From positions 434,001-498,000 of the forward strand of contig CANMCO010000002.1 in assembly GCA_947496355.1 (NCBI GenBank): a stretch of DNA of 64,000 nt. Direction: 5' to 3'. This DNA comes from an uncultured Aquimarina sp. (GTDB lineage Bacteria; Bacteroidota; Bacteroidia; Flavobacteriales; Flavobacteriaceae). The position numbers and the translations under genes are program-made. The notes below the pieces were generated by a model. That model worked only from the letters and a program-made list of their open reading frames with translations, was not told the DNA's origin and did not search any database. This document shows positions 36,756 to 46,718 of the stretch, in pieces (the stretch's first letter is position 1; every line of letters begins with the position of its first letter).

Positions 36756-37775
36756 ATGGCGTTCTTAAGGAATAGAAATTATTTAAAAAGATATTATAAT
36801 TTGAGTATGAATTCTGCTGGTTTTTTAAAATTTATCATACTTTTTTGCTTTTTATATTCATGTAAAAATGAAAGTAAAGCTGAAAAGGAAATTGCTGAAA
36901 TCCCAATTAGTATAGAAATAGAACGATTTGATCAATTGTTCGCTAGTTTGACAGAAGAAAATTTACCAAATCTAAAAGCTAATTACCAGTTCTTGTTTTC
37001 AAAAAAATATGCAGATACTACGTGGATTAATAAATCTAAAGATACTATACAATTAGAATTAAATAGAGAGGTAGCAAATGCTTTTTCAGATCTTTCTAAG
37101 GAGAAAGAGTATCTTCACAAACTTTTTCAGCATATTAAATTTTACTTTCCAGAGATTAAAGAACCAAGGGTAGTAACTATTACTTCAGATGTTGATTATC
37201 GTAATAAAGTGGTGCTTTCAAAAGGATTAATAATTATAGCTTTAGATACTTATTTGGGAAAAGATCATCATTTTTATGAAGGGATTCAGAAATATATAAA
37301 ACAAAATTTTGAAAGAAATCAAATCCTGCCCGACGTAGCTTCTATGTATGCCAAAAACCTAGTGGGTCCAATAAGAGATAGAACTTTTTTGGGTAATCTT
37401 GTGTCTTTTGGAAAAGAACTATACCTTAAAGATCTGTTTATTCCGGATTTTGAAGATGCTCAAAAAATGGGTTATTCTGAGAGTCAATATCAGTGGGTTG
37501 TAGCTAATGAGTCAGAAATATGGAGATATTTTATAGATAGGCAATTGCTATACAGTACAGATAGTGATCTTTTACCCAGATTTTTATACCCTGGACCTTT
37601 CTCTAAGTTTTATTTAGAAGAAATTGACAAGGAAGCTCCAGATCGAGTGGGACAATATATCGGGTGGAGAATTGTAGCATCGTATATGAAAAATAACAAT
37701 GTATCTTTGCGCCAATTATTATTGGCAGATGCCGAAACGATTTTTAATAATTCAAAATATAAACCCGCAAAATAA
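36756..37775 (+). CDS. gldB: Gliding motility lipoprotein GldB
   Basis: A protein of up to 339 residues. A lipoprotein signal ends at the Cys in FCFLYSCKNES. The signal peptide is better proportioned from the second ATG at 36807, which gives MNSAGFLKF, so that may be the true start. The body matches GldB: EIERFDQLFASL, a YLGKDHHFYEG segment and IGWRIVASYMK near the end. GldB is an envelope lipoprotein essential for gliding and T9SS function in F. johnsoniae. gldC follows with a 1-bp overlap, as in that species. Confidence 0.93.
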   Translation: MAFLRNRNYLKRYYNLSMNSAGFLKFIILFCFLYSCKNESKAEKEIAEIPISIEIERFDQLFASLTEENLPNLKANYQFLFSKKYADTTWINKSKDTIQLELNREVANAFSDLSKEKEYLHKLFQHIKFYFPEIKEPRVVTITSDVDYRNKVVLSKGLIIIALDTYLGKDHHFYEGIQKYIKQNFERNQILPDVASMYAKNLVGPIRDRTFLGNLVSFGKELYLKDLFIPDFEDAQKMGYSESQYQWVVANESEIWRYFIDRQLLYSTDSDLLPRFLYPGPFSKFYLEEIDKEAPDRVGQYIGWRIVASYMKNNNVSLRQLLLADAETIFNNSKYKPAK

Positions 37776-38113
37776 TGGCGAACGTACACAGATCTGAGAT
37801 CAAAATAGATATTGAGTTAGATGATAACCGTATTCCTGAGAAATTAAAATGGACAGCAAAAGACGGAGGTGTAGAAAATGAAGAGACCAAAGCAATGCTA
37901 TTGTCTGTTTGGGATAGTAAAAATAAAGAAAGCCTTCGTATTGATTTATGGACCAAAGACATGCCTGTAGATGAGATGAAGATCTTTTTTCATCAAACAC
38001 TTGTGGCTATGAGTGATACTTTTCATAGAGCTACACAGGACGAGAAGATGTCTGCAACTATGAAGGATTTTTGTGATTATTTTGCTGAAAAATTAGAATT
38101 AAAGCAAAAGTAA
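37775..38113 (+). CDS. gldC: Gliding motility protein GldC
   Basis: The 112-residue protein matches GldC in length and sequence: EIKIDIELDDNRIPEKLKWTA and MPVDEMKIFFHQTLVAMSDTFHRAT. It has no signal peptide and is probably cytoplasmic. In F. johnsoniae gldC increases gliding efficiency but is not essential. Its ATG overlaps the gldB stop by 1 bp. Confidence 0.94.
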   Translation: MANVHRSEIKIDIELDDNRIPEKLKWTAKDGGVENEETKAMLLSVWDSKNKESLRIDLWTKDMPVDEMKIFFHQTLVAMSDTFHRATQDEKMSATMKDFCDYFAEKLELKQK

Positions 38114-38179
38114 TCTGTAATTAAATGTCTATAACTTGAAATGTTTTAGAAATGTCGTTGACCAATTCTTAAAACATGT

Positions 38180-38554
38180 ATGTTGCATATGGTGCTAATT
38201 TTTGTTTATAATGCTAAATCAGATTTTTGGAACAAATCTCTAGACATGACGCATAAAATCATAAGCCCAGATACATATGCTTGTGATCTTTGTAGTTTGA
38301 CTCATGATAGTTTTTCTGAAAAAGAAATCTGGAAGAGTTTTAAAGAAAAATCAAGTGTTGAGCTCATTTTTATGTATAAAAATGAATTTCTAAAGAAGTA
38401 TCCACGTAATAAAGAATATGATTTTCCAGTGATTCTTCAAGAACAACAACAGGACTTTGCTATACTTATAGATTCTAAAAAAATTACTTCTTTTAAGTCG
38501 GTAGAAGAATTAATTGTGACATTACAGAAGAAAATTTCAACTAAGAAATTTTAA
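38180..38554 (+). CDS. Conserved small protein of unknown function
   Basis: 124 residues; the conserved part starts at [22 protein letters not shown] and has a CDLC pair near residue 35 and a C-terminal [16 protein letters not shown]. The fold looks alpha/beta, possibly thioredoxin-like, but I do not recognise it. The first ATG may sit inside a promoter-like box (TATGTTGC at 38179-38186), so the start may be ATG 38189 or GTG 38192, perhaps on a leaderless mRNA. It converges with engB, overlapping by 14 bp. Confidence 0.65.
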   Translation: MLHMVLIFVYNAKSDFWNKSLDMTHKIISPDTYACDLCSLTHDSFSEKEIWKSFKEKSSVELIFMYKNEFLKKYPRNKEYDFPVILQEQQQDFAILIDSKKITSFKSVEELIVTLQKKISTKKF

Positions 38555-39146
38555 GCTGAGAGTTGATTTCGCTTATATAATTAAGGACTTCTTCCTTTCC
38601 TAATCCTGAAGTGGAGGAGGTGATAAAGTAATTTGGCATTTCTTCCCAGTATTCAAGCATTTTGCCGATATAAGTATTTATTTGTGGGGATAGTTTGGTT
38701 TTTGACAGCTTATCTGCTTTTGTGAAAATAATAGAAAATGGAATTTGATTTTCTCCAAGCCATTGCATGAATTCTAAATCTATTTTTTGAGGTTCATGTC
38801 TGCTGTCTACCAGTACAAATGCACAAACCAATTGAGTTCGCTTTGAGAAGTAAGAGGTGATGAATTTTTGAAATACTTTTTTTGCAGATTTAGAGACACG
38901 AGCATATCCATAGCCTGGTAAATCTACCAAGAACCAAGTCTTATTAATGATAAAATGATTAATAAGTTGAGTTTTTCCCGGTCTTCCAGAAGTTTTTGCA
39001 AGGCTTTTTCGCCCGGTAAGCATATTGATCAAAGTAGATTTGCCTACATTTGATCTACCTATAAAAGCATATTCGGGTAAGTTATCCTTAGGACATTTGG
39101 TGACATCGCTGTTACTTATCACAAATTCAGCGCTGTTAATTTTCAT
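38541..39146 (-). CDS. engB: Ribosome biogenesis GTPase YihA/YsxC (EngB)
   Basis: A 201-residue TRAFAC GTPase with P-loop GRSNVGKST at 30-38, a G2 Thr in [16 protein letters not shown] as G3 and FTKADKLS as G4. It takes part in 50S subunit assembly. It is followed 15 bp upstream on the same strand by the hydrolase gene, so the two form a minus-strand pair with engB second. Confidence 0.95.
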   Translation of the reverse strand: MKINSAEFVISNSDVTKCPKDNLPEYAFIGRSNVGKSTLINMLTGRKSLAKTSGRPGKTQLINHFIINKTWFLVDLPGYGYARVSKSAKKVFQKFITSYFSKRTQLVCAFVLVDSRHEPQKIDLEFMQWLGENQIPFSIIFTKADKLSKTKLSPQINTYIGKMLEYWEEMPNYFITSSTSGLGKEEVLNYISEINSQLKIS

Positions 39147-39161
39147 GGTAATTAATTATGA

Positions 39162-39926
39162 TTAGAAATTACGTTCCTGTAACCAGTGATTAAGTAATCT
39201 ATTGAACTCATCAGGATGTTCCATCATCGCAGCATGCCCACATTTATCAATCCAATATAGGTCAGAATCTGGTAATAATCTATTAAAATCATCTGCAACC
39301 TCTGGTGGTGTAACATTGTCATTTTTCCCCCAAATGATACAAGTAGGTGTTTTCATTTTAGGAAGATCTTTTGCCATATTATGACGAATAGCACTTTTAG
39401 CAATAGCCAAAGTTCTAATTAGCTTATTCCTGTCATTTACAGTAGCATAAACTTCATCAACAATTTCTTTTGTGGCTATAGCAGGGTCATAAAATACATT
39501 TTCTGCTTTAGCTTTAATGTATTCATAATCCCCTCGTTTAGGATAGCTTTCTCCCATAGCACTTTCATATAGTCCAGAGCTGCCAGTTATTACAAGCGCT
39601 TTTATTTTTTGTGGATACATTTTGGTGCAAAGTAAGCCAATGTGCCCACCAAGAGAATTGCCTAATAAAATAACCTCTTTGTGTCCTAAGTGATCAATAA
39701 AGTCTTTAAGATATTTGGCAAACGTTCCTACACTTGTTTTTAACAAAGGCATTTCATAGAGAGGAAGTTCAGGTATTAGCACCTTATATCCTTGTTTAGG
39801 AAAGAACGAGCCTACACCGTCAAAATTGCTTAAACCACCCATCAAACCGTGTAAAATAATGATTGGTGTGCCCTCTCCTAATTCTAGATAACTAAATTTT
39901 CCGTCTTTTTTTAATTCGTGCTTCAT
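39162..39926 (-). CDS. Alpha/beta hydrolase
   Basis: A 254-residue alpha/beta-fold hydrolase. HGLMGG at 26-31 forms the oxyanion loop, the nucleophile elbow is GNSLGG with Ser91, and the catalytic His is His231 in CGHAAMMEHP. An Asp in WGKNDNVTPP precedes it. There is no signal peptide. The substrate is unknown; the sequence resembles the family that includes MenH-like and esterase enzymes. It is first in an operon with engB, a pairing frequent in flavobacteria. Confidence 0.85.
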   Translation of the reverse strand: MKHELKKDGKFSYLELGEGTPIIILHGLMGGLSNFDGVGSFFPKQGYKVLIPELPLYEMPLLKTSVGTFAKYLKDFIDHLGHKEVILLGNSLGGHIGLLCTKMYPQKIKALVITGSSGLYESAMGESYPKRGDYEYIKAKAENVFYDPAIATKEIVDEVYATVNDRNKLIRTLAIAKSAIRHNMAKDLPKMKTPTCIIWGKNDNVTPPEVADDFNRLLPDSDLYWIDKCGHAAMMEHPDEFNRLLNHWLQERNF

Positions 39927-40126
39927 TAATGCCTCTTACAAGAATTAAAAGCAAATATAGCATTTTCATAATTAGTTTCGAGATTTTTTATCAATACTAC
40001 AGAATGAATTTTTATATTTTTTTTATAAAAATTGTTTCCTTTCAAAAATAGCCGAAACCGAGAATTTGTAAGCCTTGTGCTAGTGTGCTGATAAACAAAT
40101 TTTTAAAGTTTTTAATTCTTCATTAT

Positions 40127-40231
40127 GTGGTTTTTGAACCACAACTTATCAACAATGTGGTAAAAAGTGGTAAAAAGTGGTATATTTTTCAATATATTTG
40201 ACTAATTAAACGTTTTTGGAAACAAAGTGGT
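40127..40231 (+). promoter_or_regulatory. MraZ operator repeats and mraZ promoter
   Basis: GTGGT occurs at 40157, 40167 and 40177, exactly 10 bp apart with AAAAA between the units. Further copies at 40127 and 40227 keep the same 10-bp phase, and the last one overlaps the GTG start codon of mraZ. This matches MraZ box logic known from other bacteria (GTGG-type repeats at one helical turn; the Mycoplasma form is AAAGTG-like). A perfect -7 box TATATTTG lies at 40193-40200, just after the repeats, so MraZ bound here would block the promoter. Autoregulation of the dcw cluster is inferred. Confidence 0.8.
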
Positions 40232-40694
40232 AAACCTAATTGGCACATACGAGTGTAAGGCAGATGCAAAGGGGCGTCTCATGATTCCTGTTGCTTTTAA
40301 GAAGCAACTTTCACCTGTGTTACAAGATGGTTTTGTGCTAAAAAGATCCGTGTTTCAGTCCTGTTTGGAGTTGTATCCAATGGGAGAATGGAATCTTTTG
40401 ATGCAAAAAATAAATAAACTCAACCGCTTTAAGAAGAAGAATAATGATTTCATCAGAAGGTTTACCGCAGGGGTAAAAATAGTTGAAATTGATTCGGCCG
40501 GTCGCCTCTTAATTCCAAAGGACCTTGTTGGTTTTGCAGGTATTACAAAGGAATTAGTGTTGTCTTCGGCAGTTAATATTATTGAGATTTGGGATAAAAA
40601 TCAATATGAAAAAGCTATCGATGATGTTGCAGATGATTTTGCAGATCTAGCAGAAGAGGTGATGGGATTTGATGACGAGGTAAGTCTTGATTAA
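40227..40694 (+). CDS. mraZ: Division/cell wall cluster regulator MraZ
   Basis: The 155-residue protein has two AbrB-like swapped-hairpin domains, YECKADAKGRLMIPVAFK (about 7-24) and KIVEIDSAGRLLIPKDLV (about 85-102). The start is GTG at 40227. MraZ rings bind repeated GTGG-type sites before their own gene, and such repeats are present just upstream. It is the first gene of the mraZ-ftsZ cluster. Confidence 0.95.
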   Translation: MVNLIGTYECKADAKGRLMIPVAFKKQLSPVLQDGFVLKRSVFQSCLELYPMGEWNLLMQKINKLNRFKKKNNDFIRRFTAGVKIVEIDSAGRLLIPKDLVGFAGITKELVLSSAVNIIEIWDKNQYEKAIDDVADDFADLAEEVMGFDDEVSLD

Positions 40695-40766
40695 ACGTGT
40701 TTGGAATTGAGGATTGCCGAAAGTGATTCTGTATCAAAGGAAAAGTAAATATAAGGAGAAAAGAAG

Positions 40767-41672
40767 ATGAAACAGACTGAATATCATAATCCAGTTTTAT
40801 TAAAAGAAACCGTTGATGGTCTTGCGATCAAGTCTGATGGTGTCTATGTGGATGTGACATTTGGAGGAGGCGGGCATTCTAAAGAAATTCTTGACAGATT
40901 GGGTGAAGGTGGAAGACTTTATGCTTTTGATCAAGATCAGGATGCTCTAGATAATAATATCGAGGATGATCGATTTGTCCTAATAAACGAAAACTTCAGG
41001 TTTGTCAAACGATTTCTGAGGTTTCAGGGTATTAGAAAAGTAGACGGTATTTTGGGTGATTTCGGAGTTTCTTCTCATCAATTTGATGTTGCAGAAAGGG
41101 GGTTTTCAACTCGTTTTGAAGCCGATCTTGATATGAGAATGAATCAAAATAAGGAGTTGTCAGCATATAATGTGGTTAATGAATATGATGAGAGTGATTT
41201 AAGAACAGTGTTCTTACAGTATGGAGAATTACGTAATGCTCCTAAGTTGGCTAGAACAATCGTGGGGGCGAGAAAAGAGAACCCTATAAAAACTAGTGTA
41301 GAGTTGAAAGAGGTGTTAAAACCATTTTTACCTAAACATAGGGAGCATAAAATATTAGCACAAATATATCAGGCTATAAGAATCGAAGTAAACCAAGAGA
41401 TTGAGGTTCTTAAAGAGTTCTTGTTGCAAACAACTGAGCTTCTAAATTCAGGAGGAAGAATTAGTTTAATATCCTATCATTCTCTTGAGGATAGATTGGT
41501 AAAGCGATTTATTAGAAACGGAATGTTTGAAGGAGAACCCGAGAAAGATTTATATGGGAATGTTTCTGTTCCATTTAAAAAAGTAGGCGGGTTAATTATT
41601 CCAACCGAAGATGAGATTAAAGAAAATAATAGAGCGCGTAGTGCTAAATTAAGAATAGCAGAAAAGATTTGA
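40767..41672 (+). CDS. rsmH: 16S rRNA m4C1402 methyltransferase RsmH
   Basis: A 301-residue SAM-dependent enzyme (MraW). SAM motif VDVTFGGGGHSKEIL is near residue 27-41, followed by GILGDFGVSSHQFD, RGFSTRFEADLDMRM and ISYHSLEDRLVKRFIR near 230-245. It methylates N4 of C1402 in the P site of the 30S subunit. It overlaps the next gene by 4 bp. Confidence 0.96.
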   Translation: MKQTEYHNPVLLKETVDGLAIKSDGVYVDVTFGGGGHSKEILDRLGEGGRLYAFDQDQDALDNNIEDDRFVLINENFRFVKRFLRFQGIRKVDGILGDFGVSSHQFDVAERGFSTRFEADLDMRMNQNKELSAYNVVNEYDESDLRTVFLQYGELRNAPKLARTIVGARKENPIKTSVELKEVLKPFLPKHREHKILAQIYQAIRIEVNQEIEVLKEFLLQTTELLNSGGRISLISYHSLEDRLVKRFIRNGMFEGEPEKDLYGNVSVPFKKVGGLIIPTEDEIKENNRARSAKLRIAEKI

Positions 41673-41980
41673 AGCAAACTATTTATGACATATTAAAAGG
41701 TAAATTTCTTATTGCAGACGATGCAATGAAGAATTGGAGGATGTTGCTTTTTCTGTCTTTTCTAGCAATAGTAATGATTGCAAGTTCTCATAATGCAGAG
41801 AGCAAGGTTCATGAAATAGCTAGGTTAAATAATGAAGTTAGAGAGTTACGAACACAATTCGTAGATGGTAAAACTGAATTAATGAGGCTTAAAATGGAAT
41901 CGTCGATTATTAGAAAAATGACTCAGAAAGGGTTAAAACGACCCGCAAGACCGCCACAAAAAATAATTGTAAAAAATTAA
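41669..41980 (+). CDS. FtsL-like cell division protein
   Basis: The 103-residue protein starts at TTG (41669), overlapping the rsmH stop. It has one membrane helix (about 27-43, LLFLSFLAIVMIASS) followed by a heptad-like coiled coil (EIARLNNEVRELRTQFVDGKTELMRLKMESSI). Size, topology and place between rsmH and the penicillin-binding protein match FtsL, which joins FtsB and FtsQ in the divisome. Sequence identity to E. coli FtsL is not visible. Confidence 0.83.
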   Translation: MKQTIYDILKGKFLIADDAMKNWRMLLFLSFLAIVMIASSHNAESKVHEIARLNNEVRELRTQFVDGKTELMRLKMESSIIRKMTQKGLKRPARPPQKIIVKN

Positions 41981-41984
41981 ACTT

Positions 41985-43979
41985 TTGCCGATTAAAGAAA
42001 AAAACATATTAAACCGATTGTATTTCATAGCAGCATGTATGTTCATATTTGCTGCGGCTGTATTGGTGAAATTGGTTAATATACAGTTTGTTCAAGGAGA
42101 TATGTATCGCAAAAAGGCTCAGGAAAGAGTTTTTAAAACTTTCGATATTCCTGCAAACAGAGGTAATCTTTATGATAGTAAAGGAAACTTACTGGCTACA
42201 TCGGTTCCTAAGTATAATATAAGGTTTGATGTATTAACTGTTACTGATAAAGATTTTAGACAGTATGTAAAGCCTTTGTGTGAAGCTCTTTCCAAAGAAT
42301 TCGGAAAACCTGCTTCTTATTATGATAAAATCATAAGAACGGCTAGAGCAAATAAGAATAGGTATTTGTTAATACGCAGAAACTTGGGGTATTCTCAGTA
42401 TATGCGGGTTAAAGAATTTCCATTGTTCAATTTTGGTGCAAATCGAGGTGGTTTAATTGTTGAGCAAAGTACTGTTAGAGAACATCCAATTGGAAAAATA
42501 GCCGAGCGTACAGTGGGTTATGAAAGAAGAGATGAGCAAGGCTATTATACTAGAGTTGGGTTAGAAGGGGCTTACGGACCTTTTTTAAGAGGAAAGGAAG
42601 GAAAGCGTAAGAAACAAAAGATTGCTAAAAATCAATGGAAGCCTATTGGGGATGCTAATGAGGTTGAGCCACAAGATGGATATGATGTAGTTTCAACGAT
42701 AGATGTTAATATGCAGGATATAGCACATCATGCGCTATTGGGGCAATTAGAGCGGTTTGAAGCTGAGCACGGTACCGTGGTTGTTATGGAGACAAAAACC
42801 GGAGAGATTAAAGCGATCTCTAATTTGGGACGTACCAAAGCGGGTAAATATTATGAAAAATTAAACTACGCAGTAGGAGAATCTCATGAGCCCGGATCTA
42901 CATTCAAATTAATGACAATGGTGGCTGCTCTAGAAGATAGAGTGATCGATTCTAGTTATGTTGTTGATACAGAAAATGGTAGAGTCAAATTCTATGATAG
43001 AGTTGTTAAAGATTCTCGTTGGGGAGGTTATGGTAAAATATCTGCTGCAAAAGCTTTTGAGCTTTCTTCAAACACAGCTTTTGCTAAGATGATTAATGAT
43101 AATTATAAAGATAATCCAAGAAAATTTGTAGATCGATTAATCAATATGGGGTTAGCTGAAACCCTTGGTTTGTCGATCAAAGGAGAGGGAAAGCCTAAAA
43201 TTCCATATCCGGGTGATGATGACTGGTATGGGACTACATTGCCTTGGATGGCTCATGGTTATGGTGTTGCACTTACACCATTGCAAACTCTTGCTTTTTA
43301 CAATGCAATTGCCAATGACGGCGAAATGGTAAAGCCTAGGTTTATAAAAGAAGTTAAAACCTGGGATAAGACACGCGAACGATTTGATAAAGAGGTTTTG
43401 AACCCTACAATATGCTCAAAGAAAACGGCAAAAATCGCCCAGGAAATGATGAAAAATGTTGTGAGACGAGGCACGGCAGATAATATTCGCACAGATGATT
43501 TTCTTATTGCCGGAAAAACAGGTACGTGTTGGGGAAATTATGGAAAAGATAAAGAAAGAGAGTATATATCTTCATTTGCAGGGTATTTTCCTGCAGATAA
43601 GCCTATTTATTCTTGTATTGTGGTAATTCATAAGCCTAATAAAGAAAAAGGATATTACGGAAGTGAAGTCGCAGCACCCATCTTTAAAACCATAGCTACA
43701 AAAATATATAACGATATACCAGTGATTGATGAAGTGTCTTATACTTTGGTCGAGAGTAAAACTGTTATTAATAGCTACGAGACATATTATGAGAAAGCAC
43801 AAAAATATAAAACCATTATGCCTAACTTAAAAGGTATGCCGGCAATGGATGTTATTTCGCTTTTAGAAAATATGGGGCTCAAGGTTGAATTAAAAGGATC
43901 AGGAAGAGTTGAAAAACAATCTATAGAACCAGGAACAAAAGTACAAACAGATCAAGTTATCAGACTAGAATTATCATAA
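41985..43979 (+). CDS. ftsI: Division-specific transpeptidase with PASTA domain (FtsI/PBP3)
   Basis: A 664-residue class B penicillin-binding protein starting at TTG (41985). A membrane anchor lies at about 9-27, a dimerisation domain follows, and the transpeptidase has the active-site Ser305-Thr-Phe-Lys308, the SSN motif (FELSSNTAF) and KTGT (AGKTGTCWG). A single PASTA domain closes the protein (about 605-664, MPNLKGMPAMDVISLLENMG). It cross-links septal peptidoglycan with FtsW, encoded 4 kb downstream. Confidence 0.95.
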   Translation: MPIKEKNILNRLYFIAACMFIFAAAVLVKLVNIQFVQGDMYRKKAQERVFKTFDIPANRGNLYDSKGNLLATSVPKYNIRFDVLTVTDKDFRQYVKPLCEALSKEFGKPASYYDKIIRTARANKNRYLLIRRNLGYSQYMRVKEFPLFNFGANRGGLIVEQSTVREHPIGKIAERTVGYERRDEQGYYTRVGLEGAYGPFLRGKEGKRKKQKIAKNQWKPIGDANEVEPQDGYDVVSTIDVNMQDIAHHALLGQLERFEAEHGTVVVMETKTGEIKAISNLGRTKAGKYYEKLNYAVGESHEPGSTFKLMTMVAALEDRVIDSSYVVDTENGRVKFYDRVVKDSRWGGYGKISAAKAFELSSNTAFAKMINDNYKDNPRKFVDRLINMGLAETLGLSIKGEGKPKIPYPGDDDWYGTTLPWMAHGYGVALTPLQTLAFYNAIANDGEMVKPRFIKEVKTWDKTRERFDKEVLNPTICSKKTAKIAQEMMKNVVRRGTADNIRTDDFLIAGKTGTCWGNYGKDKEREYISSFAGYFPADKPIYSCIVVIHKPNKEKGYYGSEVAAPIFKTIATKIYNDIPVIDEVSYTLVESKTVINSYETYYEKAQKYKTIMPNLKGMPAMDVISLLENMGLKVELKGSGRVEKQSIEPGTKVQTDQVIRLELS

Positions 43980-45439
43980 TGGAGTTAAAAGACCTTCTAT
44001 ACAAAGTTGCAATCAATGCTGTTATTGGTAATACAATAACAAGTGTTAATAAGATCGAGTTCGACTCTAGAAATATTGAGCAGGATGATCTATTTGTAGC
44101 CATTCGTGGTTCTATTTCTGATGGGCATGAGTTTATAGAAAAGGCTATTGATAAAGGGGCTGTAGCAGTCATTTGTGAAGAATTGCCAGAGGTAACTGTT
44201 AATGGGGTGACCTATGTAAAAGTAGACAACACACAGTCAGCTTTGGCTATTATAGCTTCCAATTACTATGAATCTCCTTCTGAAAATTTAAAACTGATAG
44301 GAGTAACCGGTACTAATGGAAAAACAACCATAGCTACATTGCTGTATCAACTTTTTACCTATGCTGGTTTTAAAGTGGGTTTGTTGTCCACAGTAAAAAT
44401 TTTAGTTGATGAAACAGAATATAAGGCAACTCATACTACACCAGATTCTATAACTATCAATAGATATCTCAAAGAAATGAATGAGGCTGGAGTTGAGTAT
44501 TGCTTTATGGAGGTTAGTTCTCATGGGATTCATCAAAAACGTACCGAAGGATTGACTTTTGCAGGAGGGATTTTTACTAACCTTTCACACGATCACTTGG
44601 ATTATCATAACACTTTCAAAGAATATAGAGATGTTAAGAAAGTGTTTTTTGATGGATTACCTGCAAATGCTTTTGCTTTAATAAATAAGGATGATAAAAA
44701 TGGGGCTTTCATGCTTCAAAACACCAAAGCAAGACAATTTAGTTATGCTTTGAAATCCTATGCAGATTATAGAGGGCAAATTTTAGAAAACAGCCTTGAG
44801 GGGTTGTTGTTGAAGTTAAATGATCATGAAGTATGGGCAAAGCTAATAGGTAGTTTTAATGCTTATAATTTGTTGGCAATTTTTGGAACAGCAGAATTAC
44901 TTGGGTTAGAAACCTTAGAGACATTACGTTTGTTAAGTGACTTAAAAAGTGTAAGTGGGCGATTTGAATATTTGATCTCTGATCAAAAAATTACTGCTAT
45001 AGTTGATTATGCGCATACTCCTGATGCACTGAAAAATGTACTGGAAACAATTAACGATGTCCGAACAAATAACGAAAATTTAATTACTGTAGTTGGTTGT
45101 GGTGGGGATAGAGATAAAATGAAGCGCCCGGTAATGGGTAATATAGCAGCAAGATTAAGTAATAAGGCAATTTTTACGAGTGACAATCCCAGGACAGAAA
45201 ATCCGGATCAAATTATCGAGGATATAGAAAAAGGGGTGGAGCCTCAAGATTATAAGAAAACATTGTCTATAACCGATAGAAAACAGGCTATTAAAACGGC
45301 CTGTCAATTAGCAAACAAGGATGATATTATTTTGATTGCAGGTAAAGGGCATGAAACCTATCAGGAAATTAATGGTGAACGTATAGATTTTAATGATTTT
45401 GAAATTGTTAAAGAAGAGCTGAAAAAAATGAATAAATAA
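43979..45439 (+). CDS. murE: UDP-MurNAc-tripeptide ligase (meso-DAP adding)
   Basis: A 486-residue Mur ligase. The ATP site is GVTGTNGKTT near 108, the carbamylated-Lys region is EVSSHGIHQKRTEGL, and the substrate-selective motif is DNPR at about 402-405, which marks meso-diaminopimelate rather than lysine. It overlaps ftsI by 1 bp. A gap of about 45 bp to mraY follows. Confidence 0.96.
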   Translation: MELKDLLYKVAINAVIGNTITSVNKIEFDSRNIEQDDLFVAIRGSISDGHEFIEKAIDKGAVAVICEELPEVTVNGVTYVKVDNTQSALAIIASNYYESPSENLKLIGVTGTNGKTTIATLLYQLFTYAGFKVGLLSTVKILVDETEYKATHTTPDSITINRYLKEMNEAGVEYCFMEVSSHGIHQKRTEGLTFAGGIFTNLSHDHLDYHNTFKEYRDVKKVFFDGLPANAFALINKDDKNGAFMLQNTKARQFSYALKSYADYRGQILENSLEGLLLKLNDHEVWAKLIGSFNAYNLLAIFGTAELLGLETLETLRLLSDLKSVSGRFEYLISDQKITAIVDYAHTPDALKNVLETINDVRTNNENLITVVGCGGDRDKMKRPVMGNIAARLSNKAIFTSDNPRTENPDQIIEDIEKGVEPQDYKKTLSITDRKQAIKTACQLANKDDIILIAGKGHETYQEINGERIDFNDFEIVKEELKKMNK

Positions 45440-45484
45440 AAACCCTTCTCGGCTCGAAATGAAGGGTACGAAAGGTAGTAAAGT

Positions 45485-46717
45485 ATGCTGTATTATCTAT
45501 TTGAATATTTGGAAAGTGAATACCAGTTCCCCGGGGCTACACTGTTTCAGTTTATCACTTTTAGAGCTGCAATGGCGATCATATTGTCATTGTTGATCTC
45601 TACAATTTACGGTAGACGGATCATACGTTTTCTGAGAAGAAATCAAATGGGGGAAAGTATTCGTGAATTGGGTTTAGAAGGCCAATCAAAGAAAGCAGGA
45701 ACTCCAACAATGGGAGGTGTGATTATTATTTTATCAACTTTAGTTCCTGTATTGTTGTTTGCCAAGCTTGATAATATATATGTAATTCTCCTTATCGTAA
45801 CAACATTATGGATGGGAGTTATAGGTTTTACAGATGATTTCTTAAAAATAAAGAGAAAAGATAAAGAGGGATTAGCAGGGAAATTTAAAATAATAGGCCA
45901 GGTTGGACTTGGACTTATTGTTGGGTGTACCATGTACTTTCATAATGATATTACTGTAAGAGAGGAAAAGGCAAAGTCAGAAACAGAACAGGTTTCAAAT
46001 GTAGGAGAAGAAAAATCGGATTTTAAGCCAGCAATAAAATCTACAAAAACCACATTGCCATTCTTTAAGAATAATGAGTTTGATTACTCGGATCTAATTA
46101 CTTGGATAAGTCCAGAAATGTCAAAATATGCATGGTTGATTTTTATACCTATTGTGATTTTTATCGTAACTGCGGTATCCAATGGTGCTAATCTTACCGA
46201 TGGCATAGATGGTTTGGCAGCAGGAACCTCGGCTATAATTGTGTTAACATTAGCATTATTTGCATGGGTGTCTGGTAACATAATTTTTTCAGATTATCTC
46301 AATGTAATGTATATCCCCAATTCTGGAGAAATGACAATTTTCATAACGGCATTTGCGGGTTCTTTAGTAGGGTTTTTATGGTATAATACTTATCCAGCCC
46401 AGGTTTTTATGGGAGACACAGGAAGTCTTACGATAGGTGGAATTATAGCGGTAATTGCAATTGCAATCCGTAAAGAGTTTTTGATTCCAATTCTTTGTGG
46501 AATTTTTTTCATAGAAACATTATCGGTAATGATGCAGGTAAGCTGGTTTAAATACACAAAGAAAAAATATGGTGAAGGAAGAAGAATATTTCTAATGTCT
46601 CCTTTGCATCATCATTATCAGAAAAAAGGGATACATGAAAGTAAGATTGTAGCACGGTTCTGGATTGTTGGAATTTTTATGGCAATCATTGCAGTGATTA
46701 CACTAAAAGTAAGATAA
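45485..46717 (+). CDS. mraY: Phospho-MurNAc-pentapeptide translocase
   Basis: A 410-residue polytopic membrane enzyme forming lipid I from UDP-MurNAc-pentapeptide and undecaprenyl phosphate. Key motifs are [11 protein letters not shown] near 72, GFTDDFLKI with the catalytic Asp pair near 118, [16 protein letters not shown] near 237, [12 protein letters not shown] and [12 protein letters not shown] hydrophilic insert of about 50 residues (near 160-205, EREEK- and [23 protein letters not shown]) makes it longer than E. coli MraY (360 aa), a feature I associate with Bacteroidota. Confidence 0.96.
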   Translation: MLYYLFEYLESEYQFPGATLFQFITFRAAMAIILSLLISTIYGRRIIRFLRRNQMGESIRELGLEGQSKKAGTPTMGGVIIILSTLVPVLLFAKLDNIYVILLIVTTLWMGVIGFTDDFLKIKRKDKEGLAGKFKIIGQVGLGLIVGCTMYFHNDITVREEKAKSETEQVSNVGEEKSDFKPAIKSTKTTLPFFKNNEFDYSDLITWISPEMSKYAWLIFIPIVIFIVTAVSNGANLTDGIDGLAAGTSAIIVLTLALFAWVSGNIIFSDYLNVMYIPNSGEMTIFITAFAGSLVGFLWYNTYPAQVFMGDTGSLTIGGIIAVIAIAIRKEFLIPILCGIFFIETLSVMMQVSWFKYTKKKYGEGRRIFLMSPLHHHYQKKGIHESKIVARFWIVGIFMAIIAVITLKVR

Positions 46718-46718
46718 A

